A DNA stretch of 64,000 nucleotides from JBBQZP01 sp038207585 (GTDB lineage: Bacteria; Pseudomonadota; Alphaproteobacteria; Rhodobacterales; Rhodobacteraceae), in the NCBI GenBank assembly GCA_038207585.1, contig JBBQZP010000020.1, forward strand, positions 1 through 64,000, in the 5' to 3' direction. The position numbers and the translations under genes are program-made. Position 1 is the first letter of the stretch, and the number at the start of each line of letters is the position of its first letter. Below, piece by piece: positions 9,695 to 18,172 of the stretch. The notes under the pieces were generated by a model. The model was not told where the DNA came from. It saw nothing but the letters and a program-made list of their open reading frames with translations, and did not search any database.

Positions 9695-10821
9695 AGCACC
9701 TTGTCGATCACACCCTTCAGGCGGGCCAGCGTGCCCTCGACATCATAAAGCTTGTCCAGACCGAAAAGCCCAAGGCGGAAGGTCTTGAACTCCGGCCCCT
9801 CGCCCACCTGCAACGGCACGCCCGCGGCAATCTGCATGCCCAAAGCCGCGAATTTCTTGCCGTTCTGCACCTCGGGGTCGGTGGTATAGCTGACCACGAC
9901 ACCCGGCGCGCCAAAGCCTTCGGCGGCCACCGATTTCACGCCCTTGTCGGCCAGCATCGCCCGCACGCCCTGCCCCAAGGCCTGTTGCGCGGCCTTGATC
10001 CGGTCAAACCCGTACTCCTTAGTTTCCATCATCGCATCGCGGAATCCGACCAGCGCATCGGTCGGCATGGTGGCGTGGTAGGCATGCCCGCCGCCCTCAT
10101 ACGCCGCCATGATCGCGCGCCATTTCTTCAAGTCGATGGCAAAGCTGTTCGAGGTGGTTTCCGCCAGCCGCGCCTCGGCCAAGGGCGACAGCATCACGAC
10201 ACCGGCAGAGGGCGACGCCGACCAGCCCTTTTGCGGCGCGGAAATCAGCACGTCCACGCCCGTCGCGGCCATATCCACCCAGATGCAGCCCGAGGCGATG
10301 CAATCGAGCACCAGCAACGCGCCAACCTCATGCGCCGCCGCTGCCAGCGCGGTGATATAATCATCGGGCAGGATGATCCCGGCGCTGGTTTCCACATGCG
10401 GCGCAAAGACCACATCGGGGCGCGCCTCTCGGATTTTGGCAACCACCTCGTCAATCGGGGGCGGAGCATAGGGGGCCTGCGCGCCGTTGCCGGTTTGCCG
10501 CGCCATCACGACGGTGGTTTGTGACGTGAACCCGCCCATGTCGAAAATCTGCGTCCACCGATACGAAAACCAGCCGTTGCGCACGACCAATGCATGCCGC
10601 CCGGTGGCAAACTGGCGCGCAGCGGCCTCCATCGCATATGACCCGCCACCCGGCACCAAGGCCACGGCAGCCCCGTTGTAAACCTCTTTCAGCACGCCAG
10701 AGATATCGCGCATCACCCCTTGGAACTTGGCCGACATGTGGTTCAGGCTGCGGTCGGTAAAGACCACCGAAAACTCCATCAGACCGTCCGGGTCCACCGT
10801 GCTGTGCGTGCCGTCCATCAT
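9691..10821 (-). CDS. Class V PLP-dependent aminotransferase (alanine-glyoxylate/serine-pyruvate type)
   Basis: A 376-aa PLP enzyme with the class V fold. The Schiff-base lysine is in SAPQKGWSA, the PLP-phosphate loop is GGGSYAMEAAAR and the cofactor-contacting Asp is in LVLDCIASG. By family it transfers an amino group between alanine, serine or aspartate and glyoxylate or pyruvate. The substrate pair cannot be fixed from sequence. GGAGG lies just upstream of two adjacent ATG codons, so the start is 10821 or 10818. Divergent from ilvC. Confidence 0.87.
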   Translation of the reverse strand: MMDGTHSTVDPDGLMEFSVVFTDRSLNHMSAKFQGVMRDISGVLKEVYNGAAVALVPGGGSYAMEAAARQFATGRHALVVRNGWFSYRWTQIFDMGGFTSQTTVVMARQTGNGAQAPYAPPPIDEVVAKIREARPDVVFAPHVETSAGIILPDDYITALAAAAHEVGALLVLDCIASGCIWVDMAATGVDVLISAPQKGWSASPSAGVVMLSPLAEARLAETTSNSFAIDLKKWRAIMAAYEGGGHAYHATMPTDALVGFRDAMMETKEYGFDRIKAAQQALGQGVRAMLADKGVKSVAAEGFGAPGVVVSYTTDPEVQNGKKFAALGMQIAAGVPLQVGEGPEFKTFRLGLFGLDKLYDVEGTLARLKGVIDKVL

Positions 10822-10985
10822 ATCCTCCGCTGCTTTAGGCCAGAGCTAGGGCGGGGGCGCGCGAAAAGCAAAGCCTATCTGGGGAAACGAGGGCCGAAAT
10901 TGCCCGCTTGCCGTTGCATCGCCCCTCAAAATCGTTAGAACCCGCGCGATGCCGGACGGCACGGGACACATGGGGAGAGACGGCG

Positions 10986-12008
10986 ATGCGCGTCTATTAT
11001 GACCGGGACTGCGATGTTAACCTGATCAAAGACAAGAAAGTGGCCATTCTTGGCTACGGGTCGCAGGGCCATGCCCATGCGCTGAACTTGCGCGATTCAG
11101 GGGCGAAGAACCTTGTCGTGGCGCTGCGCGACGGCAGCCCGTCGGCCAAAAAGGCCGAAGGCGAGGGCCTGAAAGTGATGGGTATCGCCGAGGCGGCGAA
11201 ATGGGCCGATCTGATCATGTTCACCATGCCGGACGAGCTGCAGGCCGCGACCTACAAGGAATTCGTGCATGACAACCTGCGCGAAGGGGCAGCAATTGCC
11301 TTTGCGCACGGTCTGAACGTGCATTTCGGTCTGATCGAGCCGAAAAAGGGCGTCGATGTCATCATGATGGCCCCCAAAGGCCCCGGCCACACCGTGCGCG
11401 GCGAATACACCAAGGGCGGCGGCGTGCCCTGCCTCGTGGCCGTGCATCAGGACGCGTCGGGCAAGGCGATGGAGTTGGGCCTTTCGTATTGTTCAGGCAT
11501 CGGCGGCGGGCGGTCGGGCATTATCGAGACGAACTTCCGTCAGGAATGTGAAACCGATCTTTTCGGCGAACAAGCCGTGCTTTGCGGCGGTCTGGTCGAG
11601 TTGATCCGCATGGGGTTTGAAACCTTGGTCGAGGCCGGATACGAGCCGGAAATGGCCTATTTCGAATGCCTGCACGAGGTCAAGCTGATTGTCGATCTGA
11701 TCTATGAAGGCGGCATCGCCAACATGAACTACTCGATCAGCAATACCGCCGAATACGGCGAGTATGTTTCCGGCCCACGCATCCTGCCCTATGAGGAAAC
11801 CAAGGCGCGGATGAAAGCGGTTCTGACCGACATTCAGACCGGCAAGTTCGTGCGCGATTTCATGCAGGAAAATCAGGTTGGCCAGCCGTTCTTCAAGGCG
11901 ACCCGCCGGATCAACGACGAACACCAGATCGAGAAAGTCGGCGAGAAACTGCGCGCGATGATGCCGTGGATTTCCAAAGGCAAGATGGTGGATAAAGCGC
12001 GGAACTGA
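10986..12008 (+). CDS. ilvC: Ketol-acid reductoisomerase (NADP+)
   Basis: Second step of valine and isoleucine synthesis: Mg- and NADPH-dependent isomerisation and reduction of acetohydroxy acids, in the cytoplasm. The 340-aa length is that of a class I enzyme. The Rossmann motif is GYGSQGHAHALNL, the metal-binding catalytic part is ETNFRQECETDLFGEQ and CLHEVKLIVDLIYEGG follows. The start ATG at 10986 has GGAGA upstream; the open frame reaches back to 10908 without conserved sequence. A strong hairpin follows. Confidence 0.97.
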   Translation: MRVYYDRDCDVNLIKDKKVAILGYGSQGHAHALNLRDSGAKNLVVALRDGSPSAKKAEGEGLKVMGIAEAAKWADLIMFTMPDELQAATYKEFVHDNLREGAAIAFAHGLNVHFGLIEPKKGVDVIMMAPKGPGHTVRGEYTKGGGVPCLVAVHQDASGKAMELGLSYCSGIGGGRSGIIETNFRQECETDLFGEQAVLCGGLVELIRMGFETLVEAGYEPEMAYFECLHEVKLIVDLIYEGGIANMNYSISNTAEYGEYVSGPRILPYEETKARMKAVLTDIQTGKFVRDFMQENQVGQPFFKATRRINDEHQIEKVGEKLRAMMPWISKGKMVDKARN

Positions 12009-12031
12009 GGTTTCGCCTATCGGAATGCAAA

Positions 12032-12060
12032 AAGGGGCGCTTCGGCGCCCCTTGTCTTTG
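12032..12060 (+). terminator. Terminator between convergent ilvC and phaR
   Basis: Hairpin AAGGGGCGC-TTCG-GCGCCCCTT with the stable UUCG tetraloop, followed by GTCTTTG. It lies between the convergent stops of ilvC and phaR and may serve both. Confidence 0.8.
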
Positions 12061-12074
12061 GCGCTGCGGCCAAG

Positions 12075-12620
12075 CTACATCTTCGACAGCTTCTTCTGCA
12101 ATTCCGCCAGTTGCCGCTTCATTTCGGCGATGTCATCGGCAGACCCCGCCGGGGCTTCCTGCGCCGGGCCAGAGCCGCCTTTGGGCCAGCCGCCCATCAT
12201 GGTCTTCATGAAGGCTTCCTGCTGCTTTCGCATCGCATCGAACCCCGGCATCGCGGTCAGCGGGTTTATCGAGCCCAGATTTTCGATCATCTTTGATTGC
12301 CCGTCGCGTAGCATGTCGAACGACGCCGCCAGAAACTGCGGCACGACCGACTGGATGCCGGTGGTATAGCTGCGCACAAGATCGGTCAGCACAGCCACCG
12401 GCAGGACGTTTTCGCCCTTGCTTTCATGCTCGGCCACGATCTGCAAAAGATACTGGCGGGTCAGGTCGTCACCCGATTTCAGGTCGATGATCTGCACCTC
12501 GCGACCGGCACGCACGAAGCCTGCGATATCTTCCAGCGTCACATAATCCGAAGTATCGGTGTTATAGAGGCGGCGGCTGGCATAGCGCTTGATCAGCAGC
12601 GGAGCTTTGGTTTCGGCCAT
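12075..12620 (-). CDS. phaR: PHA synthesis repressor
   Basis: A DNA-binding repressor that also binds PHA, releasing phasin and synthase promoters when polymer accumulates. Its N-terminal domain has the family signature IKRYASRRLYNTDTSDYVTL, followed by the PHB/PHA-accumulation regulator C-terminal part (LRDGQSKMIENLGS) and a helical tail. The ATG at 12620 gives 181 aa; the next upstream ATG adds four residues. It lies beside phaP and phaC, and two TGCTGC…GCAGCA sites at 13238 and 15142 match its known type of operator. Confidence 0.93.
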   Translation of the reverse strand: MAETKAPLLIKRYASRRLYNTDTSDYVTLEDIAGFVRAGREVQIIDLKSGDDLTRQYLLQIVAEHESKGENVLPVAVLTDLVRSYTTGIQSVVPQFLAASFDMLRDGQSKMIENLGSINPLTAMPGFDAMRKQQEAFMKTMMGGWPKGGSGPAQEAPAGSADDIAEMKRQLAELQKKLSKM

Positions 12621-12667
12621 GACCACCCTCATCGTTCTGGTGCCAATCAGCTTAGGCGAGGGTTTGG

Positions 12668-12700
12668 CAAAAAGAAAGGGCGGGCTTTGCGGCCCGCCCT
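12668..12700 (-). terminator. Terminator of phaP
   Basis: On the minus strand, AGGGCGGG pairs with CCCGCCCT around an 8-base loop, followed by TTCTTTTT. It lies just after the phasin stop and separates phaP from phaR. Confidence 0.85.
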
Positions 12701-12736
12701 CGCGTCACTTGCCCGTAAAGGGGCGCAATCGAAAAC

Positions 12737-13186
12737 TTACTTCGCGGGAACGGTCGCTTTTTTCGCAGCAGCCGTCACATCGTTGGTCGCTTTTTTCATC
12801 GCGGTGGTCGCCTCGGCGGACATGTCCTTGCCGGCGGCCAGCATCAATTCAACCGTTTCCATCTGCACTTTTTTCGCGACTTCGGCGAAAGCAGCCATGT
12901 TTTCAGCAGCCATTTCAGCAGCGGCCGATGCGAAATCGGTGGCCGATTTGGTGTAATCGGTAGCTTCCGGCTTGGCTTTGGCAGCGTCGCTCATCTTGGC
13001 GATGGTGTCTTTGGCCCATTTCGAGGTGATCTCGGTCGACTTTTCAGCCGCTTCCAAAGCCACTTTCGAGAATTTCTCGGTCATCGCGGCCTGGGTTTTG
13101 AACGCATTCTGCATGGCAGAGGTGTCCACGGGGAAAGACGCCATCATGTCTTGCATGACTTTGGTGAAATCGTTTGCGGTGTTCAT
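12737..13186 (-). CDS. phaP: Phasin (PHA granule-coating protein)
   Basis: A 149-aa amphipathic, Ala/Lys/Met-rich, cysteine-free protein of the phasin family that coats PHA granules and limits their size. The body is almost entirely helical, with a C-terminal Ala/Lys tail (KKATNDVTAAAKKATVPAK). The start at 13186 is preceded by GGAG; the frame extends to 13258 without conserved sequence. The upstream region carries a perfect PhaR operator palindrome, so expression should follow polymer level. Confidence 0.9.
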   Translation of the reverse strand: MNTANDFTKVMQDMMASFPVDTSAMQNAFKTQAAMTEKFSKVALEAAEKSTEITSKWAKDTIAKMSDAAKAKPEATDYTKSATDFASAAAEMAAENMAAFAEVAKKVQMETVELMLAAGKDMSAEATTAMKKATNDVTAAAKKATVPAK

Positions 13187-13237
13187 TTGCAGCTCCATCT
13201 GGTTGGGCAGTGCCCTTGGTGATGAGCAGGATATAAA

Positions 13238-13252
13238 TGCTGCAGTGCAGCA
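13238..13252. promoter_or_regulatory. PhaR operator at phaP promoter
   Basis: TGCTGCAGTGCAGCA, a perfect 15-base palindrome about the central G, 52 bases upstream of the phaP start. It fits the TGC-rich PhaR operators described in Paracoccus and Rhodobacter. A second, weaker TGC-rich site (TGCGATGCA) lies about 25 bases further upstream. PhaR itself is encoded next to phaP. Confidence 0.75.
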
Positions 13253-13326
13253 AATCAAGTGGCAATTCTGCGATGCAGCGAAACTGCGGGTTGAAAACCG
13301 CCATGCCCTTGATCCGACATCGATCT

Positions 13327-15120
13327 TTAAGCGGCATCTTTCGGCAGCGCATAGGTGCCTGGCGCGTCACACAGGATTTCGGCACCAGAATCACCCGGAA
13401 TGCGCGCCGGAATTTGCACGCCCGACCGCGCCGACAACCAGTCTTTCCAGCGCGGCCACCACGAGCCTTCGTGGAACGTCGCCGCCTCGCGGAACGCATC
13501 GGGCGTCGTCAGCGCAGCGGGATTCGTGTAGTGGCCGTATTTGTTTTTCGACGGCGGATTGACGATCCCCGCGATATGCCCCGATTGCGACAGAACAAAT
13601 GTCTTATCCTTGGCTCCGAACTGCCGGATCCCGTTGTAAGAGCTTTTCCACGCCGCGATGTGATCAGTCTCGCAGGCCACGGCAAACACCGGGATCGTGA
13701 CATCGGCAAGGCTCACGGTCTGACCCAACACCGCAAACCGCCCCTGCGCCAGATCGTCTGCCTGACACAGCTTGCGCAGATATTCGACGGCCATTTTCGC
13801 GGGCAGATTGGTGCCATCGCCGTTCCAGTAAAGCAGATCGAACGCAGGCGGTGCCTCGCCCAGCATGTAGCTTTTGATCGCGGGCTGATAGATCAGGTCG
13901 TTCGAGCGCAAGTAACTGAACGTGCGCGACATGAAAGTCTGATCCAGCACGCCGTCAACGGCCACTTGACGTTCGATCCCGTCGACAAAATCATCGTTCA
14001 GAAACACCCCCACCTCGCCGCGGTCGGAAAAATCGGTGAGCGTGGTGAAATAGGTGGTGGCCGCAACGGAATGGTCGCCCTGCTGCGCAAGATAGGCCAG
14101 TGTCGCGGTCAGCGTGGTGCCGGCGATACAATAGCCCACGGTGTTGATCTGATCCTGCCCGGTGATGCGGCGCACCTCGGCCATCGCGCGGATAAAGCCG
14201 TCGCGGATGTAATCATCCATGCCGACAGTCGCATAGCTTGCATCGGGGTTCACCCAACTGACGACAAACAGCGTGAAGCCCTGATCGACGATCCATTTGA
14301 TCAGGCTGTTTTGCGGCTTCAGGTCCAGAATGTAGAACTTGTTGATCCACGGCGGAAAAATAAGCAGCGGCGTCGCATGTACGGTTTCGGTGCTGGGCGA
14401 ATACTGGATCAGCTCCATCATCTTGTTGCGGTAAACAACCGCGCCAGGGCTGGTGGCGATGTTGCCGCCCACGGTGAAGGCATGCTTGTCGGCCAGCGTG
14501 ATCAGCACCTCGCCATTGTTCGCCTCGATATCGCGGACCAGATTTTCAAGGCCGTGCACCAGACTTTCACCATCGGTCTGCACTGCGCGTTCCAACGCGT
14601 CGGGATTGGTGCCCAGAAAGTTCGTTGGCGCAAACATATCGACAATCTGGCGCGAGAAATATTCGACGCGCTTCTTGTCGCCGGGGTCAAGATGCTCCAG
14701 CCCCGCCACGGCACCGGTGATCGCTTCCGAATTGAACAGATATTGCTGCTTGAGATAGTTGAAGAAAGGATGCGTTTCCCACAAAGGGTTGGCGAATCGT
14801 TTGTCCTTGGGCGTCGGGTCGGCGGGGGCTTTCAATTCGCCCTTGGCCAGCACCTGCTGCGCCTCGACATAGTGTTTCAGGGTCTTGCCCCAGTAGGCGA
14901 CCTGATGCTCCAGAATTTTGCCGGGGTTCTGCATCATTTCGGCCACATAGGCCGCTGCGGCCTTCATGTAGACATCCTGCCCGGGGCCTGCGAGGGCCGG
15001 ATCGGCCTGTTTTCGGGCAGAAAGGGCGGTTGTCATGCGTTTTGACAATTCATCCAGACGGGACAGATTCGCGTTCAGCCGGTCAAGGCGGGCGCGGTCC
15101 TCGTTGTCTTGTATTGTCAT
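13327..15120 (-). CDS. phaC: Class I polyhydroxyalkanoate synthase
   Basis: Polymerises (R)-3-hydroxyacyl-CoA into PHA on the granule surface. The 597-aa length suits class I. The lipase-like box GYCIAG places the nucleophile Cys at about 331, with Asp486 in CETDHIAAW and His515 in SQSGHIAG completing the triad. The N-terminal domain is the PhaC N family. It is divergent from the depolymerase phaZ, and the intergenic region contains a PhaR operator at 15142, so synthesis and mobilisation are probably co-controlled. Confidence 0.97.
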   Translation of the reverse strand: MTIQDNEDRARLDRLNANLSRLDELSKRMTTALSARKQADPALAGPGQDVYMKAAAAYVAEMMQNPGKILEHQVAYWGKTLKHYVEAQQVLAKGELKAPADPTPKDKRFANPLWETHPFFNYLKQQYLFNSEAITGAVAGLEHLDPGDKKRVEYFSRQIVDMFAPTNFLGTNPDALERAVQTDGESLVHGLENLVRDIEANNGEVLITLADKHAFTVGGNIATSPGAVVYRNKMMELIQYSPSTETVHATPLLIFPPWINKFYILDLKPQNSLIKWIVDQGFTLFVVSWVNPDASYATVGMDDYIRDGFIRAMAEVRRITGQDQINTVGYCIAGTTLTATLAYLAQQGDHSVAATTYFTTLTDFSDRGEVGVFLNDDFVDGIERQVAVDGVLDQTFMSRTFSYLRSNDLIYQPAIKSYMLGEAPPAFDLLYWNGDGTNLPAKMAVEYLRKLCQADDLAQGRFAVLGQTVSLADVTIPVFAVACETDHIAAWKSSYNGIRQFGAKDKTFVLSQSGHIAGIVNPPSKNKYGHYTNPAALTTPDAFREAATFHEGSWWPRWKDWLSARSGVQIPARIPGDSGAEILCDAPGTYALPKDAA

Positions 15121-15141
15121 GGTAACGTTCCCGTCCTATCT

Positions 15142-15156
15142 TGCTGCTGTGCAGCA
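15142..15156. promoter_or_regulatory. PhaR operator in phaC-phaZ divergent promoter region
   Basis: TGCTGCTGTGCAGCA, the same 15-base element as at 13238 with one base change. It lies 22 bases upstream of the phaC start and 63 bases upstream of phaZ. The repeat of this motif at both PHA promoters supports assignment to PhaR. Confidence 0.75.
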
Positions 15157-15218
15157 TAGTGTCGCCTGTCTGGGGGAGAGCGGCGTAATCGAATGGGGCC
15201 CCTCCCCCGATAGGAAAC

Positions 15219-16487
15219 ATGATGAAGTATATGATGACTTACGACCTGATGGAAACCGCCCGCAACACGAATGCGTGGATGGGGGCCACGGCGCGGGCAA
15301 TGGCGTCCTATCCGGCCTTCGCGCTGTCTATGAATCCCGCCATCCAGTTGACCGCCGCCTGGGGCGAGGTGACGGAACGCACCTTTGGCCGCATGGTCGC
15401 CAAACCCGACTGGGGCATCCGGTCGATCGTCGGCCCCGAGGGGCAGGATCACCTGATCGACATCACCCCGGTGGTGCAGCGCCCATTCGGCGATCTGGTT
15501 CAGTTTGCGGTTCGTCGTCGCGCGCCCATGGCCCGCAAGGTGCTGCTGGTGGCGCCCATGTCGGGGCATTACGCCACCCTACTGCGGTCCACTGTGCAAA
15601 GCCTTTTGCCCGATTGCGATGTGTTCGTGACCGATTGGCACAATGCGCGCGACATTCCGGTGTCGGCGGGCAAGTTCGATGTCGAGGATTACACGCTTTA
15701 TCTGGCTGATTTCATGCGCCACCTTGGCCCAGACAGCCATGTGATCGCGGTTTGTCAGCCGGTGCCGCTGGCTTTGGCCGCCACCGCCTATCTGGCCGCC
15801 GAAGACCCCGACGCACAGCCGCGAAGCCTGACGCTGATCGGCGGGCCGGTCGATCCGGATGCTGCCGCAACCGATGTCACCGACTTTGGCCGCCGCATCA
15901 CAATGGGCCAGTTGGAACAGTTCGCCATTCAGCGCGTCGGTTTCACATACAAGGGTGCAGGGCGGCTGGTTTATCCGGGGCTGTTGCAGCTTCAAAGCTT
16001 CATTTCGATGAACGGTGAGAGACACTCCAAAGCCTTCACCGACCAGATCCTGCGTGTGGCCAATGGTGATGCGTCCGACCACGATGCCCATAACCGCTTT
16101 TATGATGAATACCTTGCGGTCATGGATATGACGGCAGAGTTCTACCTTTCAACGGTAGAGCGGATTTTCAAGAATCGCGAGATTGCCCTGAACGAATTTG
16201 TCGTGAACGGCAAGAGGGTGGATATGAGTGCGATCACCAAGGTCGCCGTGATGACGGTCGAAGGCGCAAATGACGATATTTCGGCGCCCGGACAATGTGT
16301 TGCGGCGCTCAAGCTGCTGACGGGCCTGCCCGATTCCAAAAAGGCCCAGCATCTTGAAGAAGGCGCCGGGCACTACGGCATCTTTGCCGGGCGCAGCTGG
16401 CGTCTGAACATCCGGCCCCTGGTGTTGAAGTTCATCGACAAAAGCTCGGCAAAGGCACCGAAAATCAGCCTCGCCTCATCGCAGTAA
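15219..16487 (+). CDS. phaZ: Intracellular PHA depolymerase
   Basis: A 422-aa enzyme that degrades native PHA granules to hydroxyacids. It belongs to the PhaZ intracellular family, which has a cysteine rather than a serine nucleophile: VCQPVPLALAA places Cys179 where a lipase box would be. Other family stretches are LLVAPMSGHYATLLRSTV and DWHNARDIPVSAG, and a C-terminal GAGHYGIFAGRSW holds the likely catalytic His. It is divergent from phaC across a PhaR site. Two overlapping ATG codons open the gene. Confidence 0.95.
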   Translation: MMKYMMTYDLMETARNTNAWMGATARAMASYPAFALSMNPAIQLTAAWGEVTERTFGRMVAKPDWGIRSIVGPEGQDHLIDITPVVQRPFGDLVQFAVRRRAPMARKVLLVAPMSGHYATLLRSTVQSLLPDCDVFVTDWHNARDIPVSAGKFDVEDYTLYLADFMRHLGPDSHVIAVCQPVPLALAATAYLAAEDPDAQPRSLTLIGGPVDPDAAATDVTDFGRRITMGQLEQFAIQRVGFTYKGAGRLVYPGLLQLQSFISMNGERHSKAFTDQILRVANGDASDHDAHNRFYDEYLAVMDMTAEFYLSTVERIFKNREIALNEFVVNGKRVDMSAITKVAVMTVEGANDDISAPGQCVAALKLLTGLPDSKKAQHLEEGAGHYGIFAGRSWRLNIRPLVLKFIDKSSAKAPKISLASSQ

Positions 16488-17186
16488 AAGCGGCGCGCCG
16501 AGAAACGCCTCAAGGGCCGCCGACACGATGCCGGGCTGCTCGATGCTTGGCAGGTGGCCCGCACCGTCGATGATCTGAATCCGGGCTGACGGCATCAGGT
16601 TCGCCACGAACTCCTGCCGCCGCACCGGCACAAGCGGATCGTCCGCCCCCGCCAGAACAAGGGCAGGAATGGAGATGCGGCGCAGGGTCTTTTGTTGATC
16701 CGGCCGGCGCTGCAAGGCGCGCGATTGTGCAACAAAGGTGGCCGGGCCAAGCCCCAAAGCCATATCGGCGACCAGATCAAGAATATCATTGCGATCCGGC
16801 CCCTGGAACAGCGCGGACGGCGGCAGTTCTTCGCGCATCGCCTGCCCCATACGTCCGGCCTTGGCTGCGATCATCCGGCCTTCGCGGGCAACCGCCGTTT
16901 GCGGCGCCTCGGCCAACGGATCGGTCGAGATCAAAGCGATATGGCTGACCCGTCCTATTGCGCGGCGCAGCACGTCCAGCGCCACAGCGCCGCCAAGCCC
17001 CTGACCTACCAGCGAAAACTTCGGCGGGGCCACGTCCAGAACCGCCGCAGACATGTCCTCGACCGATGCGCCCTGAACGGGCAGGCAGATCATCACCGCC
17101 CGCGTTCGCCCCAGATCAAGGATCTGGTGCAGGAACACGCGCGCATCGCACAGAATTCCGGGCAAAAGGACAACGGGATCGGTCAT
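16476..17186 (-). CDS. Alpha/beta-hydrolase fold protein lacking the usual nucleophile serine
   Basis: A 236-aa alpha/beta-hydrolase. The nucleophile elbow reads SLVGQGLGGAVAL where relatives have G-x-S-x-G, so the serine codon is replaced by GGG (Gly). The acid (ADDPLVPV) and histidine (GAGHLPS) positions are retained. It may be inactive or use another chemistry. It is the last gene of a three-hydrolase run and its ATG overlaps the previous stop (ATGA). Its 3' end overlaps that of phaZ by 12 bases, tail to tail. Confidence 0.78.
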   Translation of the reverse strand: MTDPVVLLPGILCDARVFLHQILDLGRTRAVMICLPVQGASVEDMSAAVLDVAPPKFSLVGQGLGGAVALDVLRRAIGRVSHIALISTDPLAEAPQTAVAREGRMIAAKAGRMGQAMREELPPSALFQGPDRNDILDLVADMALGLGPATFVAQSRALQRRPDQQKTLRRISIPALVLAGADDPLVPVRRQEFVANLMPSARIQIIDGAGHLPSIEQPGIVSAALEAFLGAPLLLR

Positions 17187-18172
17187 TGCAAAGCCATCCC
17201 CCGTGCCCATTTTACGATCAGCGCGACCGTATCATCGGTCTGGCCGGGGCTCAGGATATCGCCCGCGATCACATGGCTGAACGGGTCATCCCCCGGCCCC
17301 ATCACGCGTTTTTCAATCTGCACCGGGCCTGCCCACTTCGCCAGAACCGGGGCGATGGCGGCAGGGTCGATCACCTGATCCGCCTCGGCATAGATGACCA
17401 GAGCCGGGGTGTTCGCCAGTGCATAATCCGCCCCCCGTGCCTCGCGCATCAGTGCCGCGAGCGGGAACAGCGAAATGGTGGGGTAGGATGTTATCCAGAA
17501 TTGACCGTGTTTTGCGTTGATCGGCGTGAAGCTGCGCGTCTGACCCGCAACCAGCGGCCCCCACCAGCGCGCGAACGGCATATCAAGGATTTTCGCCGCC
17601 ATTGGCCGCAGCGCAAAATTGGGCGCGATCAGCACCACCCCCGCAAGGTCTTTTGACAGATCGGGGTCAGTCGCCGCAATCGCCGACAGTGTGCCCCCGG
17701 TCGAGGTGCCGATCACGATCACCCGGTTGCCCAGTCTTCGCCCGATCGCTATCGCCTCGGCGGTATCCTCGATCCAGTCGCCGGCGGCGGGTTCGGCCAT
17801 TGCGGCACTGCCACGACCGTGTCCGGCCAGCCGCGTAAAGAAAAGATTGGCCCCTAACTCTTGCGCTACACGGTCGGGAACAGGGCGGATCTCCTCCAGC
17901 GTGGCCGAATAGCCGTGCAGATAGACAATGGCGAGCGGGGTCTTCTGCCCCACCGCTCCAGCCCAGATGATTTTCTTGGCGGTTCCGGGAACAATGTTAG
18001 AAAAAGCCTTTTCTTCATCCACCAGATAAACATCCAGATCGGCAGGCAATCCACTCGTATCAAACGATATATCCCGATCAATACCATCACGCGGGGCAAT
18101 CAGGCGTTCAGCCATAATTATCAAGAAAAGGACAATCAGAATACGCCCAAGAAAACGGCCCAATCTACGCAT
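17183..18172 (-). CDS. Membrane-anchored alpha/beta-hydrolase
   Basis: A 329-aa protein that starts with a positively charged stretch and a hydrophobic helix (LGRILIVLFLIIMAERL), a probable signal anchor placing the catalytic domain outside the inner membrane. The domain has YLHGYSATLEE, the nucleophile elbow VIGTSTGGTLS and a C-terminal His in DPFSHVIAG. The ATG at 18172 lies inside the end of the preceding gene (8-base overlap), and the stop overlaps the start of the next, so the three genes are translated as one operon. Substrate unknown. Confidence 0.8.
   Translation of the reverse strand: MRRLGRFLGRILIVLFLIIMAERLIAPRDGIDRDISFDTSGLPADLDVYLVDEEKAFSNIVPGTAKKIIWAGAVGQKTPLAIVYLHGYSATLEEIRPVPDRVAQELGANLFFTRLAGHGRGSAAMAEPAAGDWIEDTAEAIAIGRRLGNRVIVIGTSTGGTLSAIAATDPDLSKDLAGVVLIAPNFALRPMAAKILDMPFARWWGPLVAGQTRSFTPINAKHGQFWITSYPTISLFPLAALMREARGADYALANTPALVIYAEADQVIDPAAIAPVLAKWAGPVQIEKRVMGPGDDPFSHVIAGDILSPGQTDDTVALIVKWARGMALQ

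Noticed and set aside
13237..15045. Long open frame opposite phaC (602 aa), and similar ones opposite dnaG (38679-40997) and soxA (42463-44484)
   Set aside because: Arg/His/Gln/Gly-rich translations without family motifs, lying exactly opposite well-recognised genes in GC-rich DNA: antisense shadows.
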